This document shows positions 11,886-23,424 of a stretch of 64,000 nucleotides of DNA, one piece after another. The position numbers and the translations under genes are program-made. Under the pieces are notes generated by a model that worked only from the letters and a program-made list of their open reading frames with translations, did not search any database and was not told the origin of the DNA. The stretch comes from Ovis canadensis (Eukaryota > Chordata > Mammalia > Artiodactyla > Bovidae), in contig NC_091251.1 of NCBI RefSeq assembly GCF_042477335.2, positions 86,319,501 to 86,383,500 of the forward strand, given 5' to 3'. Positions within the stretch are counted from its first letter, which is position 1; each line of letters opens with the position of its first letter.

Positions 11886-12275
11886 ATGTTTCTACAATCT
11901 TCATTGTGGGAACTGGCTCATTTTTGCTTCTACAGTAAAGACTCAATCACTGGCCTGCTACAGAAGAAAAACAAATAAAATACATACTTTTACTATAACT
12001 ACAAAATGAAAGTGCCTCTGGAAAAGCACCTGACTCTGGCCCAGCTTAGTGTCATTGCTTCCCTGGGGAGGAGGCATTATTTCCCTCTCACTTCCATCAG
12101 TGACTGCTGTTTGCCATTTCCCCATCTTCCTTCAATATTCAACATCATGTAATTTGTTGTCCATTAATAATTTCAAATAGCAACTATATTGTGAAAAATT
12201 TTGGTGGGATATTGGAAACAGGAAGCCATAAAGAGGGAAAAACCTTAAAATGCAGATGACTTTTACTATCAGTTG

Positions 12276-12603
12276 GGCTTCCCTGAGAGCTCAGTTGGTA
12301 AAGAATTTGCCTGCAATGCAGGAGACCCCGGTTCAATTCCTGGGTCGGGAAGATCCGCTGGAGAAGGGATAGGCTACCCACTCCACTATTCTTGGGCTTC
12401 CCTTGTGGCTCAGTTAGTTGGTAAAGAATCTGGCTACAATGTGGGAGACCTGGGTTTGATACCTGAGTTGGGAAGATCCCCTGGAGAAGGGAAAGGGGGA
12501 TCTTTCCCACTCCAGTATTCCGGCCTACAGAATTCTAGGGACTGTATAGTCCATGGGGTCACAAAGAGGTGGACATGACTGAGCGACTTTGACTTTCACT
12601 TCA
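12276..12603 (+). mobile_element. Bov-tA variant with two tandem tRNA heads
   Basis: A first tRNA-like head (12276-12391) runs straight into a second head starting GGGCTTCCCTTGTGGCTCAG, followed by one Bov-A body and a GACTTTCACTTCA tail. The same two-head arrangement recurs at 24857 and 35054, so it looks like a propagated subfamily and not a local accident. Confidence 0.88.
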
Positions 12604-12906
12604 GTATCAATGGCACACCTCTAGTACTAACTAGAGGTGACTTTGAAGCTCCTAATACTAGAGGGAAGAAGGAAATGACTGATGGTTGGGTGTGTCTTAA
12701 GTTTGTAAATGAAGACGAGGGGGCACATTTGAGACAGTTTGTGCCTGATTACTTCAAATTTCCCAATGAAACGGAAGCCAAGATGGTTCAATTCATTAAG
12801 TATTGAAAGTGGGTCAATAAAAAGTGAGGTTAAAAGAAAGGAATTAAGTAATGCTGCAAGAGTGGTCAAGATTTAGTACATAGTTGTTTTGACTTGATTT
12901 CTCTAG

Positions 12907-13132
12907 GGGCTTCCCAGGTGGTACTAGTGATAAAGAACTTGCCTGCCAGTACGGGAGACATAAGAGATGCAGGTTCGATCCCTGGATCGGGAAGATCCCC
13001 TGGAGGAGGGCATGGCAACCCACTTCCAGTATTCTTGCCTGGAGAATCCCATGGATAGAGGAGCATGACAGGCTATAGTCCATAAGGTCACAAAGAGTTG
13101 GACACAACTGGAGCAACTTAGCTCACTCACAC
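12907..13132 (+). mobile_element. Bov-tA SINE
   Basis: It has a full tRNA-like head, including GGTTCGATCCCTGG, a Bov-A body and a CTCACTCACACT tail. The open frames over it on the minus strand are SINE-derived. Confidence 0.9.
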
Positions 13133-14130
13133 TGCATTTACTATGGCCCGAATATTTTTTATTGAATGTCTATAAATACCTTGATTTTGACAGCATCACA
13201 CTCTCATTCCCCTTTCACCATCTATTTTTTTCTGTGTTTTCCACACAAGAAAACATTCCTCATTGTTCCTTAAACATTAGTATAACTAAGGGTTCTGGCC
13301 TTAGTAGTTATTGGCAGTTTCACCTTTTCTTCTACTACTCAGCATGCTGGAGACCTATGCATGTCCTTGGATTAAGAACCATTTAGCCAGCCTCTGCACA
13401 TATCTCCAACTTGAGATCCTTAGAGCATTAAACCCATTACACCTCAAACCCTACTCATCATCCTACCAACTAGACTTGTTCCTCCTCTCATTTTCCCTAT
13501 TTCATTTGGAAGCATCCTAATCTAAATGAGAAGTATGAATTATCCTTGATTTCTTCCCCATCCCTCATATTCAACCAACAATGAAGTCTTACTGAGTTTA
13601 CTTTCTGAGTATTTCTTGATTCTGTCATCTCTTCATCCTACGTATATTGTCCTTTTCAGATCCTCATAGATCCTTTTCTAGGCTCCAGGTATTCCTTCAG
13701 ATGTTTTCCGATATGCATGAGGAACCTGGTTAATGACGCAGTCAGACAAGTAATCCTGTAAGGAGGGTAAGTGCCATGATGGAGAGAGTCTAAGGCATGG
13801 ACCTTTAAAGTCTCCCAAACTGAGTATGATTCAAAAGATGAGTAGGATTTAATCTTTACAGAAAAAAAGAGCACAGGGTAAAAATGATAGACGACATTAC
13901 AAACAGTAGGAGCGAATGAAGAAAGGTTTATGTCCGAGAAGTTTTAAGTAGTGAGGTTTTCTAGGAGAATAAGCTTAAATTCTTACTGACGAAATGCAAC
14001 TTAATAATAAATATAAAATATGCAAATTATATGATATGTAAATATATAAACAATACTTTATATAGACTATACAAATTATATAATAAAAAATAATAAGTAC
14101 TATGGAGAAATAAAAAGGGAACAGGTGCTA
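13133..14130. other. Intronic sequence without recognisable feature
   Basis: Moderately AT-rich intron with pyrimidine-rich stretches at 13180-13600. Several short open frames are present, none with similarity I recognise. It may include very old repeats. Confidence 0.4.
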
Positions 14131-14136
14131 AAACAG

Positions 14137-14262
14137 TCCCCTGGAGTAGGAAATGGCAACTCACTCCAGTATTCTTGCCTGGAAAATTCCATGGACAGAG
14201 GCGTCCACTAGTCCACAGGGTCACAGAGTCAGATACAATTGAGCAACTGAGTATGCATGCAC
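14137..14262 (+). mobile_element. Bov-A SINE body, head missing
   Basis: It has the Bov-A body from CCCCTGGAGTAGGAAATGG to GAGCAACTGAG and lacks the tRNA-like head. A CA microsatellite follows immediately. Confidence 0.85.
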
Positions 14263-14269
14263 ACATGTG

Positions 14270-14273
<4 letters not shown>

Positions 14274-14303
<30 letters not shown>
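14274..14303 (+). repeat. (CA)n microsatellite
   Basis: About 15 uninterrupted CA units lie just downstream of a Bov-A tail. This is a usual place for ruminant microsatellites and is probably length-polymorphic. Confidence 0.97.
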
Positions 14304-14307
<4 letters not shown>

Positions 14308-14359
14308 GAGCTAAAACAGTAATGTTCATCAAATATGCCTTGTGCTTTTCTTGCAATTA

Positions 14360-14640
14360 GACTGGGGCCATGTGCCTGGTTTTGACCAATGAACTGGGGA
14401 AAAGGTGACGTGTACCACTTTTAATCATCCTATGAATGCTCTCTTTCCTACAGGTGTGATACTGGAGGCTGTATGCTGAGGTGTATCACCAGATGGGCAA
14501 ACTTCCCTCACCCCGGGTCTCTGAGGTTCTAAGTGGATCAGAGTTGTTTGCTAACCCATAATGGATGTGAAACACAGATGAGAAAGAAGCTTTTGTTGTT
14601 AAGCTGTTTTCAGGGTTAAATCATTAGTACAGCATAAGCA
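14360..14640 (+). repeat. Ancient interspersed repeat, family not named
   Basis: Phrases such as GACCAATGAACTGGGG, ATGCTCTCTTTCCTACAG, AGCTTTTGTTGTTAAGCTG and GTACAGCATAAGC occur in the order of an old mammalian repeat that I recognise but cannot name safely. Confidence 0.4.
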
Positions 14641-15135
14641 CACTTATCATAATTAAAACAGTAATAGGATAAGGATAAGTAATAGTATGGGAGTGTATGG
14701 GGGGCAGGTTAAAGTTTTAGAAGATAGTCACTGTAGGCTTTATATTGACAAACTAAGATTTGAGGCAAGACTGGATGGAAGTGAATTGATCAACCAGATA
14801 TCTGAGGAAAGAATATACATGAAGAAGTGGAAGCAGAAGAACAAAGCCTCTAATGAGGAAACAGGACAAGCAAGGAGGCTTGTGTGGCCGGAACAGGCAG
14901 GAGGAGAGGTGAGAGAGGTCCTGGCAACCAGAGCAAGAAGAGCCTGAGAGGCCTGTGTAAGAAGCGTGACCTTGGGGAGCCACGCTGCGGGGTCCTGAGC
15001 AGAGCAGTGTCCTGAGACTGGACAATAAGGGAGCAAGGGTAGAAGCAGGAAGGTGGGTTAGGAAGCTGTTGCTCTACTCTGGGTAAGAGACCATGACAGT
15101 GGCTTCAGTCTCTGTAGCCAAGTACTCAGGTCTTG

Positions 15136-15152
15136 TTTTTTTTTTTTTTTTT
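15136..15152. repeat. Poly(T) tract
   Basis: A run of 17 T within unassigned intronic sequence. Confidence 0.95.
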
Positions 15153-15423
15153 CTTCACTAGCCAGGGAGGGTCAAAGAAGTAAAAACTACCACCACAACC
15201 ACCATACAAGTCTCCTATGATTCTTTCTTCTTTCTCTCTTTTTACTTAGATCCCATAAGGAATTTAAAAATGTACAAAGTTATTAATGGGAATTCTCTGT
15301 ACATAACAGATAGAAGAAACATTAATTTATTGATTCTCAAAAGCTAGGACTGAAAGTAGGGGATAAGGAGCATTACTGAACAGGAACAATGAAACTGAAT
15401 TTAACTTAACTCAATCCACATTT

Positions 15424-15720
15424 GAAGGAAATCGGCCCTGAATATTCATTGCAAGGACTGATACTGAAGCTGAGACTCCACTACTTTGGCTACCTAATGC
15501 GAAGAACTGACTCACTTGAAAAGACTCTGATGCTGGTAATGATTGAAGGCGGGAGGAGAAGGGGACAACAAAGGATGAGATGGTTGGATGGTATCACCAA
15601 CTCAATGGACATGAATTTGAGTAAGCTCTGGGAGGTGGTGATGGACAGGGAAGCCTGGCGTACTGCAGTCCATGGGGTCGCAAAGAGTTGGACACGACTG
15701 AGTGACTGAACTGAACTGAA
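15424..15720 (+). mobile_element. BovB 3' end, short insertion
   Basis: About 300 bp from the BovB C-terminal coding region to the terminal ACTGAACTGAACTGAA. The flanks AATCCACATTT (15413-15423) and AATACACATTT (15719-15729) match in 10 of 11 positions, a likely target-site duplication of a 5'-truncated insertion. The single frame across it is largely open. Confidence 0.92.
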
Positions 15721-16261
15721 TACACATTTATTTAGGTTTACTATCTCCAAGGTATTTAAATGGAGTGAGGAATGCAATCAAGCTAGATGCGGAGGCATTT
15801 CCCCCATTCTAGTGTACCTTTAGGGTAAGACAAAACCTGGGAAAAGAACAAGTCACTTTTATTTTCATTGACTGGTTGATTTTTTTTAGCCATTAGTCTC
15901 CATCTTCAGAATATTTTCCCTAGATTTCTTTTGTGGAAAGAAACATTTGGGGGAAGACCTGATCCAGTTTTCATTACATGACTTTCACATTTATTCCCCA
16001 GAGAATAACAATTCAGTATAATTATAGTATCAAAGCAAAGAAGTATCAAGTCATCTTTTAAACCAGATAAAAAAAATACCACAGGTCTTAACGAAAATAA
16101 AACCTAAACTAGATAAACTAGATAAAACTAATACTCCTAAAGTGGGATTGTGTTGGGGGAGGAAGATGATGCATAATAACCAATTCATCTGGCAGATTTA
16201 ATATTTAAGAATATCCAAATTAAAACTACCTTTTAATTTTATATTGAACTGTCTCTTTTAT

Positions 16262-18099
16262 ATTGAAAAGGAAAAATATAAGCATCTGAATGCAGAGTTC
16301 CAAAGAATAGCAAGAAGAAATAAGAAAGCCTTCTTCAGCGATCAATGCAAAGAAATAGAGGAAAAGAACAGAATGGGAAAGACTAGAGATCTCTTCAAGA
16401 AAATCAGAGATACCAAGGGAACATTTCATGCAAAGATGGGCTCGATAAAAGGAAGAAATGGTATGGACCAGACAGAAGCAGGAGATATTAAGAAGAGGTG
16501 GCAAGAATACACAGAAAAACTGTACAAAAAAGATCTTCACGACCCGGATAATCACGATGGTGTGATCACTCATCTAGAGCCAGACATCCTGGAATGTGAA
16601 GTCAAGTGGGCCCTAGAAAGCATTGCTACGAACAAAGCTAGTGGAGGTGATGGAATTCCAGTGAGCTATTTCAAATCCTGAAAGATGATGCTGTCAAAGT
16701 GCTACATTCAATATGCCAGCAAATTTGGAAAACTCAGCAGTGGCCACAGGACTGGAAAAGGTCAGTTTTCATTCCAATCCCAAAGAAAGGCAATGCCAAC
16801 GAATGCTCAAACTACCACATAATTGCACTCATCTCACATGCTAGTAAAGTAATGCTCAAAATTCTCCAAGCCAGGCTTCAGCAATACATGAACCGTGAAC
16901 TTCCTGATGTTCAAGCAGGTTTTAGAAAAGGCAGAGAAACCAGAGATCAAATTGCCAACATCCACTGGATCATGGAAAAAGCAAGGGAGTTCCAGAAAAA
17001 CATCTATTTCTGCTTTATTGACTATGCCAAAGCCTTTGACTGTGTGGATCACAATCAACTGTGGAAAATTCTGAAAGAGATGGGAATACCAGACCACCTG
17101 ACCTGCCTCTTGAGAAATCTGTATGCAGGTTAGGAAGCAACAGTTAGAACTGGACATGGAACAACAGACTGGTTCCAAATAGAAAAAGGAGCACGTCAAG
17201 GCTGTATATTGTCACCCTGCTTATTTATCTTCTATGCAGAGTACATCATGAGAAATGCTGGGCTGGAAGAAACACAAGCTGGAATCAAGATTGCCAAGAG
17301 AAATATCAATCACCTCAGATATGCAGATGACACCACCCTTATGGCAGAAAGTAAAGAGGAACTACAGAGCCTCTTGATGAAAGTGAAACAGGAGAGTGAA
17401 AAAGTTGGCTTAAAGCTCAACATTCAGAAAATGAAGATCACGGCATCTGGTCCCATCACTTCATGGCAAATAGATGGGGAAACAGTGGAAACAGTGTCAG
17501 ACTTTATTTTGGGGGGCTCTAAAATCACTGCAGATGGTGACTGCAGGCATGAAATTAAAAGATGCTTACTCCTTAGAAGGAACGTTATGACCAACCTAGA
17601 TAGCATATTAAAAAGCAGAGACATTACTTTGCCAACAAAGGTCCGTCTAGTCAAGGCTATGGTTTTTCCTGTGGTCATGTATGGATGTGAGAGTTGGGCT
17701 GTGAAGAAAGCTGAGTGCCAAAGAATTGATGCTTCTGAACTGTGGTGTTGGAGAAGACTCTTGAGAGTCCCTTGGACTGCAAGGAGATCCAACCAGTCCA
17801 TTCTAAAGGAGATCAGTCCTCGGTGCTCATTGGAAGGACTGATGCTAAAGTTGAAACTCCAGTACTTTGGCCACCTCATGCGAAGAATTGACTCATTGGA
17901 AAAGACTCTGATGCTGGGAGGGATTGGGGGCAGGAGGAGAAGGGGACGACGGAGGATGAGATGGCTGGATGGCATCACCGACTTGATAGATGAGAGTTTG
18001 AGCGAACTCTGGGAGTTGGTGATGGATAGGGAGGCCTGGCGTGCTGCAATTCGTGGGGCGCAAAGAGTTGGACACGACTGAGCAACTGAACTGAACTGA
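16262..18099 (+). mobile_element. BovB LINE, 1.8 kb, nearly open reverse-transcriptase frame
   Basis: This is a 5'-truncated BovB copy lacking the endonuclease half but keeping the whole reverse transcriptase and C-terminal region. One frame covers about 16265-16662. A single missing T (GTGAGC where the sister copy at 58 kb has GTTGAGC) shifts to the frame that runs 16699-18081. That frame is broken only by a CAG-to-TAG stop at 17131-17133. Visible RT motifs are FIDYAKAFDCVDH (about 17017-17055) and the catalytic YADD at 17320-17331. One more missing base near 18055 changes the last few residues. The element ends in GAACTGAACTGAA. Without its 5' half it cannot be autonomous. Confidence 0.95.
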
Positions 18100-18224
18100 A
18101 TATTTTAGGACTACTGTCCTCAATTAGATATAACTGGAAAGAAAACAGATTCATGTGGAATTATTCTTTCCTAAAAAATGTCAGAATTTATTAGAAATAT
18201 ATAACATATACATAGACCACTCCT

Positions 18225-18600
18225 TTTCAGGCATCTTTGTTAGTTTCCCCCTTAATTCACAACTCAGTATCTGTGAGCCCAATTCCCAATCTATGCTAAC
18301 TCCCTTATTGATTTCATCCAGTCCCAAGGATTTATATACAAGCTATACGTTCCTGACTGAAATTTCCATCTCTAGCTGGGACATTTCTACTGAACTTCAG
18401 ACTTCTGTATCCAGCTGCTTATGTGATCAGTGTCTAAAAGGCATCTCCAATGTAAAACGACTAAATCTGATATCCCTAATTCCATGTCCACCTCTGACCA
18501 GCTTAAATTCCTATGGTTATCTCCTTCCCACTAAAAGACTTCCCCACAGTTTCATTCCTCAGGCCAAATTCTTGTTAATCTTGGCTTCCCCATTCATATC
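18225..18600 (+). repeat. Possible old L2-like fragment
   Basis: Pyrimidine-rich text with AAAAGGCATCTCCAATG- and CTTGTTAATCTTGGC-type phrases resembles an old LINE 3' region. The 165-codon frame over it has no recognisable domain and I do not regard it as a gene. Confidence 0.3.
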
Positions 18601-18605
18601 CATCA

Positions 18606-18710
18606 TCAGTTCAGTTCAGTCGCTCAGTTGTGTCCGACTCTGCGACTCATAAATTGCAGCACACCAGGCCTCCCTGTCCATCACCAACTCCCAGAGTTCA
18701 CTAAGTGTCA
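18606..18710 (-). mobile_element. BovB 3'-terminal fragment
   Basis: The inverse of the last ~100 bp of BovB, beginning GTTCAGTTCAGTCGCTCAG. It is a very short 5'-truncated copy. Confidence 0.85.
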
Positions 18711-18714
18711 GTTA

Positions 18715-19320
18715 TACCTTCAAAAATATATCTAGTTTATAATTATAATTCCCATGGTAACCACAAAGTATCAAAAATTATACACACAAGAAAATAAGGG
18801 AATAAAAATGGTACACTGTACAAAAAAAACTCAAATGCAAAAGAAAACAGCAATGCAGGAAATTATAAGCAAAAAGAGGCAAAAGACGTAAAAACAAATA
18901 GCAAAATACCAAAAGTTACTCCTTACAGGTAATTCCTTTGGATAGAAATAGTATAAACTCTCCAATGAAAGGCAGAGATTGGTAGGATAGATAAGGAAAC
19001 ATTGCTCCAACTCTATGTGGCCTAAGAGACTCAGTTTGGATCCGAAGACACAAATAGGTTGAAAGTGAACAAATGGGAAAACATTTCACACAAACAGTAT
19101 CCAAAAGGGAGAGCTAAGTGTCTCTACTAAAATCAGACAAGACAGACTTCAAGTCAAAAATTGTTACCAAAGACAAAGGACAATATGCACTGATAAAAGG
19201 ATCAACTCATTAAGAAGATATAACAATTATAAACATATTTGCACCAAAGCCCCAAAACAACTGAAGCAAACACTGACATAATTGGAGAACTAGTTCTACA
19301 AGCCAGTCTCATCAGCATTG
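18715..19320 (+). mobile_element. Old L1 ORF2 fragment
   Basis: The stretch CAAAAATTGTTACCAAAGACAAAGG followed by TGATAAAAGGATCAACTCATTAAGAAGATATAACAATTATAAAC follows the L1 ORF2 endonuclease-region pattern. The frames are fully decayed. Confidence 0.7.
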
Positions 19321-19329
19321 AAAACCTGC

Positions 19330-19840
19330 TTTTCCACATACCTTTTTCCTAACGCTTGGCAGATAATCTAAAGAACATCCCATAGCCTCTTGATCTTGAC
19401 TCAGGATTATTGAAAGTTTACATTTTTAATGCTGTGTAGTGTTTTGAAATGTGCAGGCCAGTCAGCACTATAAGAGAAGAATATTTTCCTTGCTCTGTGT
19501 AACATGGTTTCATTGGCTTTCAGTCTCACATCAATGCTGTCCACTATGGTTTCTTTTTTCGTTTAGCTGGTTATCAGCTCATGAATCCACAAACTCAGCC
19601 ACTTTCCCATGTTTTCCATAACTTCATCAGACACTACAAATACTACTTTTGCATTTCCAGAGTGGCCTTACACACACATGGGTAAATTTCCTCTTCTCTT
19701 TTCTGGAAGTACTGTATTATTGATACATTAACATTGAACTCATGGCCAAAAGAACTGTAACTGATGCCTGAATGAATCTTATCTCACACATGTATATTTT
19801 CTTTGTAAAGTAGATCACAGCCTTCTTGTGTTTAGGGACA
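19330..19840 (-). pseudogene. Tigger (pogo-like) transposase fossil
   Basis: The minus strand of about 19700-19830 gives peptide runs resembling the N-terminal DNA-binding region of Tigger transposases: an EKI-like stretch, then IRFIQASV.VLLAMSSMLM, which fits the usual pattern of a helix-turn-helix ending in an EFNVNESTI-type segment once frameshifts are allowed. Stops and shifts are frequent. It lies between an old L1 fragment and a younger BovB copy. The family assignment rests on a short alignment by eye. Confidence 0.5.
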
Positions 19841-19860
19841 CTAAACAGCAGTTTATACCA

Positions 19861-20874
19861 GAATACCAGATCACCTTACCTGCCCTCCTGAGAAATCTGT
19901 ATGCAGGTCAAGAAGTAATAGTTACAACTAGACATGGAATGACAGACTGGTTATAAATTGGGAAAGGAGTACGTCAAGGCTTTATATTGTCACCCTGCTT
20001 ATTTAACTTATATCCAGAGGACATCATGTGAAATGCCAGGCTGGATGAAGCACAAGCTGGAATCAAGATTGCCGGGAGAAAAATCAATAACCTCAGATAT
20101 ACAGATGACACTAGCCTTATGGCAGAAAGTAAAGAGGAGCTAAAGAGTCTCTTGATGAAACTGAGAGAGGAGAGTGGAAAAGGGGGCTTAAAACTCAACA
20201 TTCAAAAAATGAAGATCATGGCATCTGGTCCCATCACTTCATGGCAAATAGATGGGGAAACAATGGAAACAGTGACAGACTTTATTTTCTTGGGCTCCAA
20301 AATCACTGCAGATGGTGACTGTAGCTATGAAATTAAAAGACACTTGCTCCTTGGAAAAAAAGCTATGACCAACCTAGACAGCATATTAAAAAGCAGAGAC
20401 ATAACTTTGCTGACAGTTTCATCTAGTGAAAGCCATGGTTTTTCCAGTAGTCATGTATGGATGTGAGAGTTGGACTATAAAGAAAGCTGAGTGCTGAAGA
20501 ATTGATGCTTTTGAACTGTGGTGTTGGAGAAGACTCTTGAGAGTCCCTTGGACTGTAAGGAGATCAAACTGGTCAATCCTAAAGGAAATCAGTCCTGAAT
20601 ATTCATTGGAAGGACTGATGCTGAAGCTGAAACTTCATTACTTTGGCCACCTGAGGGGAAGAATTGACTCACTGGAAAAGACCCTGATGCTGGGAAAGAT
20701 TGAAGGCAGGAGGAGATGAGGACGACAGAGGATGAGATAGTTGGATGGCACCACCGACTCAATGGACATGGGTTTGAGTAAGCTTCGGGAGTTTGTGATG
20801 GGACAGGAAAGCCTGGCATGCTGCAGTCCATGGGGTCGCAAAGAGTTGGACTTGACTGAGCAACTGAACTGAAA
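19861..20874 (+). mobile_element. BovB LINE fragment
   Basis: A 1-kb BovB copy from the RT palm region (IPDH motif) to the 3' end. The catalytic box is changed to YTDD near 20098-20109, and the frame is broken in several places. It is inactive. Confidence 0.93.
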
Positions 20875-20892
20875 CAGCACAGTAGTTTAGGG

Positions 20893-21092
20893 ACCATTCC
20901 CTGGTGGCTCAACTGGTAAAGAATCTGCCTGCAGTACAGGAGACCTGGGTTCAATCCCTGGGATGGGAAGATCCCCTGGAGAAGGGAATAGCTATCCACT
21001 GTAGTATTCTAGCCTGGAGAATTCCATGCACAGGCTACAGTCCATGGAATAGCAAAGAGTGGGACAAGACTGAGTGACTTTCACTTGACTTT
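20893..21092 (+). mobile_element. Bov-tA SINE
   Basis: Head, Bov-A body and TTTCACTTGACTTTA tail are present, about 18 bp after the preceding BovB terminus. Confidence 0.9.
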
Positions 21093-21369
21093 AAACAGTA
21101 AAACCATCAACAAAAAGCACAAAAACTTGAAAAACACTGCATGAACAGAGCAAAAAGGACTGTCTACAGTAAATAATAGCTGAAACAAGAAAGCAGATTG
21201 TTGCCTTGTTCATCCTTGCCTGGGAAGATGTATGCCAGCTGACTCAAATTTTTCACGTTCTGCACATGTCTGAATATACTGATTCTTGGGTAACAAATTT
21301 TACTGCCTGGGCTAAGTTTACAAACAATCCATGAATAATGAAGATCAACTATATGAAGAAATTAAATTA

Positions 21370-23085
21370 CTCTTAACTAACCATAGGCCAAATAAGAAAT
21401 CACAGGGAAATTATAAAATAGGGACAAATAGAAACTAAACACAGATAATACAAATCATGTAATACAATGAAAGCAGCACTCAGGGGGAAATGTACAGCAG
21501 TGGAGTCCTGCATTAAAGCAAAAGAAACCATTCACAACTCTACAGTGAGGACTAGAAAAAGAAGAGCTAACTAAATGCAAAGTGAGCAATAGAGGGAAGT
21601 AGTAAAATGGTAAGAGTAGAAAAATACAAAATACAGGGTAGTAAAACAAGAGAATCAACAAAACTGGAAGTTGTTTCTTTAAAAAGAATAAGACTGACAA
21701 AACTACAGCCTGGTGGACAAAAAAAAAAAAAAAAAAGATGCAAATAACTAAAACCAGAAATCAAAGTGGAAACACTACTACTGATCTTACAGCAATAGAA
21801 AGGATTATAAGAGAAAACTATGAACAGTTAATATGCTAACAAATTAAGATAACCTAGATGTAATTCACAGATTCCTAGAGAAACACAAATTACCAAAACT
21901 GACTCAAGAAGAAATATAATCTAAACAAGCAAAGAAATGGAAAAAAACCTCCAAAGAAAAACCTAAGTCCAAACAGTTTCACTGGTGAATTCCACCAAAC
22001 ATTTATTTTAAAAAGATTCAGTGTCAATATTTCTCAAGTTCTTCCAAAAAACAGAAGCACAGAGAATACTTCCTCACATGCTATGAGGCTTTTATTACTC
22101 TGATACCAAAACCAGAAAACAACAGCACAAGAAAACTACAGACCACTAGCCCTTGTGAATACTAAAGCAAAAATCTTCTTAAAGTATTAGTAAACAAAAT
22201 CTAACAGCACATTAAAAGTATTACACACCGTGATCAAATGGTTATTTATTTCAGAAATACAGGGTCGTTCAACAAAAAAATCAGCGTCATACACATTAAC
22301 ATAAGGAAGTAAAAACAAAGCAAAACAAACACAGGATCATCTCAACGGATACAGAAAAAGCATTTGACAAAATTCAACACTCCCTCACAATGAAAGATCT
22401 CAAAAACTAGGAACAGAAGGGAATTTCCTTAACATGATAGAGGGCACTTATGAAATATCCACAGATACTATTACATTCAAAGGCTGAAAGGTCCCACCCA
22501 GCTTGCCTGCCAAGATTAGGAACAAGACAAGGATGTCTACCTCTCACCATTGCTATCTAACATTGTATTGTAGGTTCTAACCAGAGCTGTTAGGCAAGGA
22601 AAAGATATTTTAAAATATCTAAATTAGGAAGAAGTAAAACTATCTCTATAGTTTGGGAGACCCAGGTTCGATTCCTGGGTCGGGAAGATCCTCTGGAGAA
22701 GGAAATGGCATCCCACTCCAGTACTCTTGCCTGGAAAATCCAATCGCTGGAGGAACGTGGTATGCTACAGTCCACGGGGTTGCAAAGAGTCAGACACGAC
22801 TGATCAACTTCACTTCACTTCAAAACTATTCACAAAGACGGGACCTTAAAAACAAAAAATCCCAAAGAATCCACAGAAACTACTGGAGTTGAGAAATGAA
22901 TTCAGCAAAGTTGCCAGGTACAACAAGATCAATGCACAAAAAAGAGTTTTATTTCTACACATCAGCAATAAGCATTCTGGAAAGGAAAGTAAGAAAACAA
23001 TTCAACTTATAATAGCACCCAAAAGAATAAAATACCTACAAGACTTTACTGAAAGAAATGAACAACCCTTATCTTTGACACAGGC
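21370..23085 (+). mobile_element. L1 ORF2 fossil interrupted by a SINE
   Basis: L1 ORF2 text runs in order: ACCAGAAATCAAAGTGG, AACTATGAACAG, GAATTCCACCAAACATTTA, ACACAGGATCATCTCAAC and, beyond the SINE, GAATTCAGCAAAGTTGCCAGG and AGTAAGAAAACAATTC. It contains an A18 run at 21720-21737. The frames are broken throughout. Confidence 0.85.
22649..22822 (+). mobile_element. Bov-tA SINE, 5'-truncated, inside L1
   Basis: It starts at the B-box part of the tRNA-like head (GGTTCGATTCCTGGG) and ends in a CACTTCACTTCA tail. L1 ORF2 resumes after it. Confidence 0.9.
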
Positions 23086-23424
23086 TATATTTATGCATTA
23101 AGATATATTCTGTATACATTCTATATATACACATCTACTACAAATACTTATATGTACTTAAAATAATAGTATTTATTTTCACTATTGTCTAGTGTCTACA
23201 TATGATAAGGCAGTTAATAAATACTTGGTGAATGAAATAAACATAAGCCTTTAGCCACTATCAGTATCTCATTCAAGATAACCTGGGGTCAAAAACCATG
23301 GTATCACTCAGTTCTGTCCCCAAACCTGGGGTGTTGCAAACTTTATTTCTAATAAGAGCATCTCTGGAATTCACCATGATAAACCAAAATCTGAAAATCC
23401 TGTTGAGTAAACTCAGGTTTACTG

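Noticed and set aside
13180..13600. Pyrimidine-rich stretch with 70-codon plus-strand frames
   Set aside because: No domain, no splice support and no repeat I can name. Left as unassigned intron.
14740..15036. Minus-strand frame of 98 codons, signal-peptide-like start
   Set aside because: It lies over purine-rich sequence resembling an old repeat. No conserved motif and no splice or promoter context.
16244..18081. Three consecutive plus-strand frames as possible host genes
   Set aside because: They match BovB reverse transcriptase and belong to one 5'-truncated element with lesions.
19843..20890. Target-site duplication for the BovB at 19861 (AAACAGCA...GTTTA on both sides)
   Set aside because: The two copies differ by a 2-bp insertion, and the left one is not directly adjacent to the BovB start, so chance similarity is not excluded.
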